Positions 22,054 through 30,010 of a stretch of DNA of 30,077 bases are shown piece after piece. Origin of the DNA: PALSA-612 sp964595575. Lineage in GTDB: Bacteria; Actinomycetota; Thermoleophilia; Gaiellales; Gaiellaceae. Numbering within the stretch: the stretch's first letter is position 1; each line of letters opens with the position of its first letter. The DNA is taken from assembly GCA_964595575.1 (NCBI GenBank), contig CAZQRA010000031.1:1-30077 (forward strand), read 5' to 3'. The notes beneath the pieces were generated by a model. It saw only the letters and a list, made by a program, of their open reading frames with translations, made no database searches and was not told the DNA's origin. The position numbers were made by a program, and so were the translations under genes.

Positions 22054-23832
22054 ATGAGCGGAGACGGCACAGCCCAGGCCAAGAGCCCTCGAGCCCCACT
22101 TTGGTCTCCTGCCTACAGGCGCATCCGGGACCTGATCGCCAACGACCGGTGCGTCATCCTCGACGGAGGAGTCGCCACCGAGCTGGAGCGGATCGTCCCC
22201 CCGGACGGGCGCGCTCCCGACTACGCCCTCTGGGGCACGTGGGCGCTCTACCGGGCCCCTCACGCAGTCGCCGAGGTCCACCGTCGCTACGTCGAGAGCG
22301 GTTGCGACGTCATCTCCACCGACACCTGGTCGATCCTCTCGGCCCCCGAGGCGGAGTTGCGGCTGGGCCTGGCGCGGCCCGGACCCAGCCACTGGATGGA
22401 CGTGGCGCGCCTTGGGGTTCAGCTTGCCCGACGCGCCGTCGAGGATGCCGGCAGGGCGGGGCGCTGCGCGGTCGCCTTCGCCGTGTCGGAGGAGGCTGAC
22501 TCGCCCTCTCGCAAGGAGACGATGCGGCTTCTGGAGAGGGTGCTCGAGGAGGATCCCCCCGACCTCGTCCTGCTCGAGACCCTGACCTTGATCCGTGACC
22601 CCGACACGTTCGAGATCGTCGAGCTCCTACTCGCCACCGGCCTGCCGGTGTGGCTGTCCTTCCGACGCTGCCGGCACGGGGTCTGCGGCGTCTACGGCCA
22701 GCACTGGGGGCCGCCCGAGGGCGACCTCTTCGGCCGGGCTGCCCGCCGCTTCGAGGAGATGGGTGTCGAGGCCCTGCTCATCAACTGCCTGCCGGTCGAC
22801 CACGTGCCGGGCATGGTGTCCTGGCTGCGCGACTTCACCAGCCTGCCGCTCGGCGTGTACCCGAACCTCGGCTATCTCGGCGGATCGCACTGGCGCTTCG
22901 ACGAGTCGGTGGGACCGGCCGAGTACGCCCAGCTCGCGCTCGCCTGGCGCGAGGAGGGGGCCCAGATCGTGGGTGGCTGCTGCGGGGTCACCCCGGAGCA
23001 CATCGCGGCGGCGGCCGAGGCCTTGGCCGGCACCAAGCCGGGACGGAGACGCCCGGAGCCCCTCCGAGCTGTGCTCGAGCAGCAGGAGACCGCCTCCCGC
23101 GTTCCCCTGGAGCCGTGGCTTGACGGCCGCGGCCGCTCCCTCTACCCGCTGCCGTTCCCCGAGCTGTCGGTGGATCCAGGGGTGTTCGTCCCCACCCAGG
23201 GGAGCTTCCTCCTCTGGAAGTACCTGTACGAGGAGGGCGTGGGAGACGGCCAAGCGTGCGTGGACGTCGGCTGCGGCAGCGGCATCCTCACCGTGCAGCT
23301 AGCCCTGAACGGCGCCAGGTCGGTGTACGCGATCGACATCGACCCGCGGGCGGTGGCCAACACGCTGGCCAACGCGTTCCGGAACGGGGTGGCCGACCGA
23401 GTGAGGGGCGAGGACATCGACATCTACCACTGGGAGCCGAAGGAGCGGTTCGACGTGGTCGTGGCCAGCCTCTACCAGCTCCCGGTCGATCCCTTCGAGC
23501 GGCCGAGCGGCCACCGGCCCCTCGACTTCTGGGGACGCACCCTCTTCGACCACCTTCTCCGGCTCCTGCCGAGGTTGCTCGCCGACGAGGGCCGAGCCTA
23601 CGTGATGCAACTGTCAATCATCAGCCAGCTGGAGACCGCCCGAATCCTGGCCGAGCTGGGGCTAGCCGGGAAGGTGGTGAGCTTCGGCTTCTTCCCGTTC
23701 GGGGAGCTGTTCGCGGAGAACAGGGAGCAGATCCTGCGCGTCGAGAAGCTCTCGGACGCCTACCACCTGCGCATCGCCGAGGACGACGTGATGGTGGCCT
23801 ACATCCTCGAGATCGCTCGGAGGCAAGTCTAG
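22054..23832 (+). CDS. Fusion of homocysteine S-methyltransferase and PrmC/PrmA-like SAM-dependent methyltransferase
   Basis: A 592-residue two-domain protein. Residues 30-330 are a homocysteine S-methyltransferase (BHMT/MetH N-domain) barrel: VILDGGVATELER at the start, DVISTDTW, and zinc cysteines Cys245 (LLINCLP) with Cys309 and Cys310 (VGGCCGVTPEHI). Residues 370-592 are a class I SAM methyltransferase: motif I VDVGCGSGILTVQLALNGA (403-421), acidic IDIDPRA (427-433), RGEDIDIYHW and a VVASLYQLPVD segment where PrmC-type enzymes have NPPY. The N-domain would methylate homocysteine from a methyl donor such as S-methylmethionine or betaine, forming methionine. The C-domain would use SAM on an unknown acceptor. 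ATG 22054 has only a weak GGTGGG before it. Divergent from the corrinoid operon and 16 nt before the thioredoxin-reductase-like gene. Confidence 0.88.
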   Translation: MSGDGTAQAKSPRAPLWSPAYRRIRDLIANDRCVILDGGVATELERIVPPDGRAPDYALWGTWALYRAPHAVAEVHRRYVESGCDVISTDTWSILSAPEAELRLGLARPGPSHWMDVARLGVQLARRAVEDAGRAGRCAVAFAVSEEADSPSRKETMRLLERVLEEDPPDLVLLETLTLIRDPDTFEIVELLLATGLPVWLSFRRCRHGVCGVYGQHWGPPEGDLFGRAARRFEEMGVEALLINCLPVDHVPGMVSWLRDFTSLPLGVYPNLGYLGGSHWRFDESVGPAEYAQLALAWREEGAQIVGGCCGVTPEHIAAAAEALAGTKPGRRRPEPLRAVLEQQETASRVPLEPWLDGRGRSLYPLPFPELSVDPGVFVPTQGSFLLWKYLYEEGVGDGQACVDVGCGSGILTVQLALNGARSVYAIDIDPRAVANTLANAFRNGVADRVRGEDIDIYHWEPKERFDVVVASLYQLPVDPFERPSGHRPLDFWGRTLFDHLLRLLPRLLADEGRAYVMQLSIISQLETARILAELGLAGKVVSFGFFPFGELFAENREQILRVEKLSDAYHLRIAEDDVMVAYILEIARRQV

Positions 23833-23848
23833 GGCAAGATACCGGCCG

Positions 23849-24775
23849 ATGACGGCGGACTACGAGATCGTGGTCGCGGGCGCAGGGCCGGCTGGGCTCA
23901 CCGCAGCCCTCTTCGCCGCCCGTCAGGGGCGGAGCACGCTGCTCGTCGATCCCCTGGGGATGGGCGGCGCGATCATGAACACCGCGCGGGTAGAGGACTT
24001 CCCCGGGTTTCCGGAAGGGATAGCCGGGTTCGAGCTGGGCCCCAGGATCCAGGAGCAGGCCGCTGCGGCCGGCGCCCAGCTCCAGCCTGGGGAGGTGACG
24101 CGTATCGAGCGGGGCGGGAGGGACTGGGCCGTCGTCACCGACTCGGGGGCGCTCGCTGCTCGGGCGGTCATCGTGGCCACGGGGACGAGACCGCGCAAGC
24201 TCGGCGTCCCGGGCGAGGACGATCTCGAGGGGAAAGGCCTGAGCCGCTGCGCGAGCTGCGACGGCCCCCTGTTCCGGGGTCAGGTCGTGGCGATGGTGGG
24301 CGGCGGGGACGCGGCCCTGCTCGAGACCCTCGAGCTCCTCTCCTACGATGTCCGCGTGGTGCTCATCCATCCGGAGGAAGCCTTGTCAGGGCAGGCCGCC
24401 TACGTCCGACGTGTGCAGGAGAGCGCGGCCGTCGAGATCAGGCCCCGCACCGCGGTCGAGGAGATCGTGGGCAGCGACCGCGTGGAGGGGATCCGCCTCC
24501 GCGACCTGGCGAGCGGGGAGCTCTCGACGCTGCCCGTGGCCGGGGTGTTCGTCCACGTCGGTCGTCTCCCCAACACCGAGCTCCTTCAAGGAGTGCTGGC
24601 GCTCGATGAGGACGGGAGGGTTCCCACCGACCTCTGGATGCGCACCGAGCTCCCAGGGCTCCTCGCCGCCGGCGACGTGCGAGCCGGAGCCGCCGGTCAG
24701 GCGATCAGCGCCGCCGGCGACGGCGCCACCGCCGCCGTGGCCGCCCATCGCTACCTCGCCCAGTGTCGGCGATGA
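23849..24775 (+). CDS. Thioredoxin reductase-like NAD(P)/FAD-dependent oxidoreductase
   Basis: A 308-residue protein of thioredoxin-reductase size. The FAD motif is VVAGAGPAGLTAALFAAR (residues 9-16 carry the GxGxxG). The redox-active pair is Cys134/Cys137 in RCASCDGPLF, where standard TrxB has CATC. The NADPH region reads MVGGGDAALLETL (150-161), and the C-terminal FAD motif is AAGDVRAGAAGQAISAAGDGATAA. All parts needed for a low-molecular-weight thioredoxin reductase are present. The NADPH-domain arginines of the HRRxxxR motif are not evident (VVLIHPEEALSG), so the electron donor may differ. It lies about 1 kb from the tandem selenoprotein genes on the other strand and could reduce them; this is inference. 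Its stop overlaps the next start (ATGA). Confidence 0.9.
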   Translation: MTADYEIVVAGAGPAGLTAALFAARQGRSTLLVDPLGMGGAIMNTARVEDFPGFPEGIAGFELGPRIQEQAAAAGAQLQPGEVTRIERGGRDWAVVTDSGALAARAVIVATGTRPRKLGVPGEDDLEGKGLSRCASCDGPLFRGQVVAMVGGGDAALLETLELLSYDVRVVLIHPEEALSGQAAYVRRVQESAAVEIRPRTAVEEIVGSDRVEGIRLRDLASGELSTLPVAGVFVHVGRLPNTELLQGVLALDEDGRVPTDLWMRTELPGLLAAGDVRAGAAGQAISAAGDGATAAVAAHRYLAQCRR

Positions 24776-25788
24776 GGGCCTGGAAGGTCTCGGACGCCTT
24801 CGGCATCGACCGGCTCCATCTCGAGGAGGAGCCCGACCCGCCGCTCCGGCCCGGCGAGGTGCGCGTGCGGGTAGATGCCGTGTCGCTCAACTACCGGGAT
24901 CTCCTCATGGTCGACCGCGGCGTCGGTCCCCGGGGCGTGCAGCTGCCGCTCCGCCCGTGCTCGGATGCAGCCGGCGAGGTGATCGAGACCGCCTCGGACG
25001 TGTCGCGGGTCCAGGTGGGGGATCGGGTGGCGACCACCTTCTTCCGCTGGTGGCTCCACGGCGACGCTCCTCAGCCCCGCGCCTACGGGTCCGTGGTCGA
25101 GGGAGCGCTGGCCGACCAGATCGTGCTCCACGAGGACAGCCTCGTCCACGTTCCCGACCACCTGAGCGCGGAGGAGGCCTCCACCCTTCCCTGTGCCGGC
25201 GTCACCGCCTGGCACGCCCTCGTCACCAAGGGGAAGGTGCGCCCGGGTGAGACGGTGCTCATCCAGGGGACGGGTGGGGTGGCTATGTTCGCGTTGCAGT
25301 TCGCCCTCATGGCCGGGGCGCGCGCCATCGTGACCTCGAAGAGCGACGAGAAGCTCGAGCGCGTGCGTGCCCTGGGGGCCTGGGAGACGATCAATTACGT
25401 GGCCACGCCGGACTGGGCGGAGCGAGCGGTCGAGCTCACGGGTGGGGTCGGCGTCGACCACGTGATCGAGCTGGGTGGCTTGGGCACCATGGAGCAGTCG
25501 TTTCGGGCGGCGAGGCCGGGGGGGAGGGTCTCCCTGATCGGCGTGCTCACAGGCTTCGAGAGCAAGGTCGACCCCCATGTGGCGATGCTCAAGGGGCTCT
25601 GCCTGCAGGGGATCATGGTCGGCTCGCGGGCGATGTTCGAGGACATGAACCGTGCCATCGCCGTCAACCGCATGCGGCCGGTCATCGACCGCGTCTTCCC
25701 TTTCGCTCAGGCGCCGGAGGCGCTGCGCTACCTCCGGGAGGCCCAGCACGTGGGCAAGATCGTCATCTCGGTACGATCGAGCGGCTGA
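24772..25788 (+). CDS. Zinc-independent NAD(P)-dependent alcohol dehydrogenase (MDR family)
   Basis: A 338-residue MDR enzyme. The GroES-like part has LRPGEVRVRVDAVSLNYRDLLMV and PLRPCSDAAGEVIETASDV; the Rossmann part has TVLIQGTGGVAMFALQFALMAGAR and VIELGGLGTMEQSFRAARPGGRVSLIG. AGVTAWHAL marks the standard hinge. Structural and catalytic zinc cysteines are missing. It resembles bacterial alcohol dehydrogenase/quinone reductase-like proteins that act on enones or aldehydes. ATG 24772 overlaps the stop of the reductase gene by ATGA, so both are co-translated. It ends 27 bases before the convergent selenoprotein gene. Substrate unknown. It is clearly distinct from the MDR protein at 1943-2875. 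Confidence 0.92.
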   Translation: MRAWKVSDAFGIDRLHLEEEPDPPLRPGEVRVRVDAVSLNYRDLLMVDRGVGPRGVQLPLRPCSDAAGEVIETASDVSRVQVGDRVATTFFRWWLHGDAPQPRAYGSVVEGALADQIVLHEDSLVHVPDHLSAEEASTLPCAGVTAWHALVTKGKVRPGETVLIQGTGGVAMFALQFALMAGARAIVTSKSDEKLERVRALGAWETINYVATPDWAERAVELTGGVGVDHVIELGGLGTMEQSFRAARPGGRVSLIGVLTGFESKVDPHVAMLKGLCLQGIMVGSRAMFEDMNRAIAVNRMRPVIDRVFPFAQAPEALRYLREAQHVGKIVISVRSSG

Positions 25789-25815
25789 ATCGGGTGACCG
25801 GGGCGCGCAGGCCGC

Positions 25816-27477
25816 TCAGCGCCAGGCGTCGACGGACACCGTCGGCCCCGGTCCGTGCCGGAACTTGGCCCGCATCGGCGCCCCCATGAAGATGCTGAAG
25901 TGGCCGTTCGTCTCGCCTCCGACGACGACCACGTTCACTCGCTCTGGCTCGAACACGGGGATCAGCTCGTCGGGCGGCGCCTTACGGTAGCTGGCGAAAG
26001 GCTCGACGCCCGCCTCCACCACCTCGCGGATCAGGTTGAGCATGATGTGGTCCCAGTAGCGGCGGGCGGGAATACGGGCGTTCTCGTGTACCCACTCGGC
26101 GATCTTTCGCTTGCTGTCGAGGCCGCGCTCGCAGAACTCTCGGGCGACGATGGGGTCGAGCACGAACAGGGCCCCCTCCAGCGGCTCGAGCCCGGACAGC
26201 ATGGCTTGCAGCTTCTCGGGCCAGTAGGTGCGCAGGTGCTCGGCCCAGACCGAGCCCCAGATGTAGAAGACAGTGACCGTGCTCTCCTCGGGGGAGTGAC
26301 CCCGATCGACGTGGAAAGGCGGGAAGGGGCTACGCTCCTCGTTCTCGGCGAAGCAGCAGCAGTTGTAGGAGTAGTTGCAGCCCTGGGAGCCGCCGTAGGA
26401 GACGCCGGGCACCGAGCCTCCCTGGAGGTTCTGGGAGAGGAGCCCGAAGGCCCGGCCGATGGTGGCGTTGGCGTGGTTGTACGGCCCCATGGCCCCGATG
26501 CCGCTGTTCATGCCGATCTCGCGGCGGATGGGCCCATTGACGACCACCATGTTGCCCATCGAGGACATGCTCGACTGGCGCCCGGTGTCCCCCGACGCCG
26601 CCAGGGCCAGGATGACCGGGAAGTACTCGGGGGCGGCCCCGGCCATGACCGCGTTCACGGCTACCTTCTCCACGGTAGACGACCAGCACTCGACGCCGAC
26701 CGTCGGCCGGTGCAGACCCACGAACTCGTCCGGGGAGCGGCTGGTGCCGGCCAGCATCGCCTCCACCCGCTCCTCGGTGGGGAGGACGATGGGGAGGTAG
26801 TCGGTCCATCCCTGCTCCCGGAACAGGCGGTGGAGGTTCTCCTCGGTGTCGGGCTCGAGCAGTCGGGGCGTGGAGCGATCCCAGCCCGCCCCCCGCAGGT
26901 CCTCGTCGGCGAGCGGTCGCGTGAGCAGGTCGAACACCTGCTCCATGAACGGCCGGCCGTGGACGGGGTCGTTCCCCTCGATGTAGCCGCGGAGCACCGT
27001 CGACGACTGGTTGAACATCGGCGCCGGCACGAAGGCCTGGCGGGCGTTGGGCATGCCGCTCGCTCGGGCGACAGACCTCACCAGGGGAGCGAACACGTTG
27101 ACGTGCACGGCCACGGTCGGCACTCCGTACTTCGACTCCAAGTCGACCATGTGGCCGGAGACCTCCGGCGCGCAGCCCGGTCAGGTGCCGACGCCGATGA
27201 TGGCGGCGTCGCCCTCGGCGGCGACCCGCCGGCACAGCTCCGGGTCGGGCTGGTGCTGGTCCCTCCAGCGTACGATCTCCGTTCGGATGCCCGGCTCGTG
27301 CTCCTCGAGCCAGCCGCGGAGCTGGGCCATGAAGTTGTCGGAGTTCTCGAAGCCGACGTCGATGAGGAAGAGCTTCTTGCGCTGGAGGGTCTCGAGCGCC
27401 GGCGCCATCCCCCGGGCCTCGACTCGGGGCGGGTACCCCAGGGGGTTGAGGACGGTGAGCTTCCTTCCGGAGGCCAT
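25816..27477 (-). CDS. UGSC-like selenoprotein, copy A (in-frame TGA read as Sec99)
   Basis: Read through the TGA at 27183-27181, this is one 553-residue protein. Sec99 stands in U-P-G-C (Sec99, Cys102), a UxxC redox pair. Residues 1-130 (LTVLNPLGYPPRVEARGMAP, KKLFLIDVGFENSDNFM, AAIIGVGT-U-PGC, then ESKYGVPTVAVHVN) match the N-terminal pattern of UGSC family (seleno)proteins, here with UPGC in place of UGSC. Residues about 200-550 are a second domain (PRLLEPDTEENL, GWTDYLPIVLPTEERVEAML, VEKVAVNAVMAGAAPEYFPVILA) with a CNYSYNCCC cluster at Cys367, Cys373, Cys374, Cys375; its function is unknown. A SECIS-like hairpin follows the TGA. Its ATG at 27477 overlaps the stop of copy B. It is unlikely to be a pseudogene because copy B has the same TGA and both frames are otherwise intact. 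Likely a thiol/selenol oxidoreductase. Sec machinery genes are not in the window. Confidence 0.85.
26079..27356. repeat. Direct repeat unit, copy A (partner 27746-29023)
   Basis: This 1278-bp stretch appears to match 27746-29023 base for base at an offset of 1667 bp. It includes the Sec codon, the SECIS-like hairpin and most of the C-terminal domain. Antisense and out-of-frame translations of the two copies also agree, so the identity holds at third codon positions. Outside these limits the paralogs differ, first at 26078 and 27357. Confidence 0.85.
27154..27183 (-). promoter_or_regulatory. UGA-Sec codon with bacterial SECIS-like hairpin, copy A
   Basis: The UGA is at 27183-27181. Seventeen nt later comes the loop GGUC (27163-27160) of a perfect 6-bp hairpin, GCCGGA-GGUC-UCCGGC (27169-27154). 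The apical AGGUCU is the same as in the E. coli fdhF SECIS, where the GGUC loop lies about 18 nt after its UGA. SelB would bind this structure and bring Sec-tRNA to the ribosome. Confidence 0.75.
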
Positions 27478-29156
27478 CAGCGCCAAGGATCGACCGGACT
27501 GATGAGGGGGAGCGTGGGGTCGGCCCGGAACCGAGGGGGCATCTGGGCTCCCTGGAAGATGCTGAAGTGGCCGTTCGTCTCTCCCCCGACCACGAGCACG
27601 TTGACGCTCCAGGGCTGGAAGAGGGGGACCAGCTCCTCGGGCTCAGCTTTGGCCAGGCTCGCCCACGGCTCGACGCCCTGCTCGACCTGCTCCCGTACCA
27701 TGTTCAGCATGATGTGATCCCAGTAGCGGCGGGCGGGAATGCGCACGTTCTCGTGTACCCACTCGGCGATCTTTCGCTTGCTGTCGAGGCCGCGCTCGCA
27801 GAACTCTCGGGCGACGATGGGGTCGAGCACGAACAGGGCCCCCTCCAGCGGCTCGAGCCCGGACAGCATGGCTTGCAGCTTCTCGGGCCAGTAGGTGCGC
27901 AGGTGCTCGGCCCAGACCGAGCCCCAGATGTAGAAGACAGTGACCGTGCTCTCCTCGGGGGAGTGACCCCGATCGACGTGGAAAGGCGGGAAGGGGCTAC
28001 GCTCCTCGTTCTCGGCGAAGCAGCAGCAGTTGTAGGAGTAGTTGCAGCCCTGGGAGCCGCCGTAGGAGACGCCGGGCACCGAGCCTCCCTGGAGGTTCTG
28101 GGAGAGGAGCCCGAAGGCCCGGCCGATGGTGGCGTTGGCGTGGTTGTACGGCCCCATGGCCCCGATGCCGCTGTTCATGCCGATCTCGCGGCGGATGGGC
28201 CCATTGACGACCACCATGTTGCCCATCGAGGACATGCTCGACTGGCGCCCGGTGTCCCCCGACGCCGCCAGGGCCAGGATGACCGGGAAGTACTCGGGGG
28301 CGGCCCCGGCCATGACCGCGTTCACGGCTACCTTCTCCACGGTAGACGACCAGCACTCGACGCCGACCGTCGGCCGGTGCAGACCCACGAACTCGTCCGG
28401 GGAGCGGCTGGTGCCGGCCAGCATCGCCTCCACCCGCTCCTCGGTGGGGAGGACGATGGGGAGGTAGTCGGTCCATCCCTGCTCCCGGAACAGGCGGTGG
28501 AGGTTCTCCTCGGTGTCGGGCTCGAGCAGTCGGGGCGTGGAGCGATCCCAGCCCGCCCCCCGCAGGTCCTCGTCGGCGAGCGGTCGCGTGAGCAGGTCGA
28601 ACACCTGCTCCATGAACGGCCGGCCGTGGACGGGGTCGTTCCCCTCGATGTAGCCGCGGAGCACCGTCGACGACTGGTTGAACATCGGCGCCGGCACGAA
28701 GGCCTGGCGGGCGTTGGGCATGCCGCTCGCTCGGGCGACAGACCTCACCAGGGGAGCGAACACGTTGACGTGCACGGCCACGGTCGGCACTCCGTACTTC
28801 GACTCCAAGTCGACCATGTGGCCGGAGACCTCCGGCGCGCAGCCCGGTCAGGTGCCGACGCCGATGATGGCGGCGTCGCCCTCGGCGGCGACCCGCCGGC
28901 ACAGCTCCGGGTCGGGCTGGTGCTGGTCCCTCCAGCGTACGATCTCCGTTCGGATGCCCGGCTCGTGCTCCTCGAGCCAGCCGCGGAGCTGGGCCATGAA
29001 GTTGTCGGAGTTCTCGAAGCCGATGTCGATGAGGAAGAGCTTCTTGCCTTGTACCGTGTCGAGCGGCGGGGCCATTCCTCGCGCCTCGACTCGAGGCGGG
29101 TACCCCAGGGGGTTGAAGACAGTCAGCTTCTTCTGTCTTCGGGTGCCGGCTCCCAT
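27477..29156 (-). CDS. UGSC-like selenoprotein, copy B (in-frame TGA read as Sec103)
   Basis: Read through the TGA at 28850-28848, this gives a 559-residue protein with Sec103 and Cys106 in U-P-G-C. Domain order is as in copy A: an N-terminal UGSC-like part (LTVFNPLGYPPRVEARGMAP, KKLFLIDIGFENSDNFM, IIGVGT-U-PGC), then a long C-terminal domain with Cys371 and Cys377-379 in CNYSYNCCC. Differences from copy A are confined to the first 45 or so residues and the last 75 or so (for example MVREQVEQGVEPWASLAKAEPEELVPLFQPW against LIREVVEAGVEPFASYRKAPPDELIPVFEPE, compared piece by piece). ATG 29156 overlaps the LivG stop (TGATG), so it is co-translated with the transporter ATPase. This context suggests the selenoproteins process a compound brought in by the transporter. 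Without selenium the product would stop at 102 residues. Confidence 0.85.
27746..29023. repeat. Direct repeat unit, copy B (partner 26079-27356)
   Basis: Second copy of the 1278-bp identical tract, offset by 1667 bp and in the same orientation inside the upstream paralog. The first mismatches flanking it are at 27745 and 29024 (T here, C at 27357). Perfect internal identity next to diverged ends is a mosaic pattern. Confidence 0.85.
28821..28850 (-). promoter_or_regulatory. UGA-Sec codon with bacterial SECIS-like hairpin, copy B
   Basis: The UGA is at 28850-28848. It is followed by the same 17-nt spacing and the same hairpin, GCCGGA-GGUC-UCCGGC (28836-28821), as in copy A. The element lies inside the identical tract, so it is not an independent confirmation of conservation. 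Confidence 0.75.
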
Positions 29157-30010
29157 CAAGCCTCCTCCCTGTCGGGTGGTCGTATTCTAGACGTCGCCTC
29201 CAGCTCCGAGGGGTCGCGGGTCCCAGGGCGTGTCGCCACCTCAGAGGAAGTGACCACTCCGACGTCGGCCGCCGCGCTCCCGAGGTAGGCGGCGATCACG
29301 TGGGGGTCGCGGCGCACGGCCTCCGGCGTTCCGCGCGCGATCACCTTGCCGAACTCGAGTACGACCACGTGATCAGAGATGCCGAGCACGAGCCCCATGT
29401 CGTGATCCACCAGGAGGAGGGTCATGCCGGCGTCGACCACGTCGCGCAGCCGTCGCGCGAGCTGCTTTCCCTCCTGGGCGTCCAGGCCCGCTGCCGGCTC
29501 GTCGAGACAGAGCAGCCGTGGCGCTGACGCGAGCGCGCGGGCGAGGCCGACCAGCTTGCGCTGCGCCTGCGACAACTCGGCCGGCATGGCATCGGCCATC
29601 TCCTCCAGCCCGAGGAGCTCCAGCGCCGCGTCGGCCGCCGTCGTGCTGGTGACCGGTCTCCAGAACGTCTCCTTCATCGCCGCCAGGGCCGACGGGCGGT
29701 ACGAGGCGACCGCCAGGTTCTCGCGCACGCTCAAGTCGTCGAACAGCTCGATCGACTGCCACGTCCGAGCAAGCCCGCGCCGGGCCCGCTCGTGGGCCGG
29801 TAGCCCGTCCAGCACCTTGCCGTCGAGCTCGACCCGACCGCGATAGGGCACGAAGCCGGAGATAGCGTCGATGAAGGTCGTCTTCCCGGCTCCGTTCGGC
29901 CCGATCAGCCCTACGAGCTGGCCCTCCTCGACCGTGAGGTCGACCTCGGCGAGGGCCTGCAGTCCCCCGAAGGAGACGGAGATCCCGGTCGCCGAGAGGA
30001 CGGGGGTCAC
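29156..30010 (-). CDS. livG: ABC transporter ATP-binding protein, branched-chain amino acid (LivG) type
   Basis: A 284-residue ATPase. Walker A is GPNGAGKTT (37-45), Walker B is LLCLDEP (166-172), and the H-loop is VDHDM (His203). The signature reads LSQAQ (146-150) instead of LSGGQ, with the following RKLVGLARAL intact. RTWQSIELFDDLSVRENL and the VDHDMGLVLGISDHVVVLEFGKVIARGTPEAV ending are typical of LivG-like subunits of high-affinity branched-chain amino acid/urea/amide transporters (HAAT). About 40 residues after AAYLGS are a non-conserved tail. Start is a GTG at 30010 overlapping the upstream stop (GTGA). The imported substrate may be a carboxylic or aromatic acid, as HAAT systems often import these. 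Other subunits should lie to the right. Confidence 0.92.
   Translation of the reverse strand: MTPVLSATGISVSFGGLQALAEVDLTVEEGQLVGLIGPNGAGKTTFIDAISGFVPYRGRVELDGKVLDGLPAHERARRGLARTWQSIELFDDLSVRENLAVASYRPSALAAMKETFWRPVTSTTAADAALELLGLEEMADAMPAELSQAQRKLVGLARALASAPRLLCLDEPAAGLDAQEGKQLARRLRDVVDAGMTLLLVDHDMGLVLGISDHVVVLEFGKVIARGTPEAVRRDPHVIAAYLGSAAADVGVVTSSEVATRPGTRDPSELEATSRIRPPDREEA

Noticed and set aside
25816..27150. A separate 444-residue gene starting at the ATG at 27150
   Set aside because: That ATG is codon 110 of the readthrough frame and lies inside conserved UGSC-like sequence (VSGHMVDLESKYGVP). The GGAGG ahead of it belongs to the hairpin stem and loop.
27181..27183. In-frame TGA as a pseudogene-making nonsense mutation
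   Set aside because: The same TGA is in both paralogs, both frames continue intact for over 440 codons, the result is a UxxC motif, and a SECIS-like hairpin follows at the right distance. The shared TGA lies in the converted tract, so two copies are not independent proof, but the other points favour Sec.
25855..29288. Two very long plus-strand open frames (about 620 and 573 codons) opposite the selenoprotein genes
   Set aside because: Their low-complexity Gly/Val/Arg/His-rich translations have no family motifs and mirror the minus-strand genes, which carry recognisable domains. They are GC-driven antisense frames, and the same frame appears twice only because the DNA is repeated.
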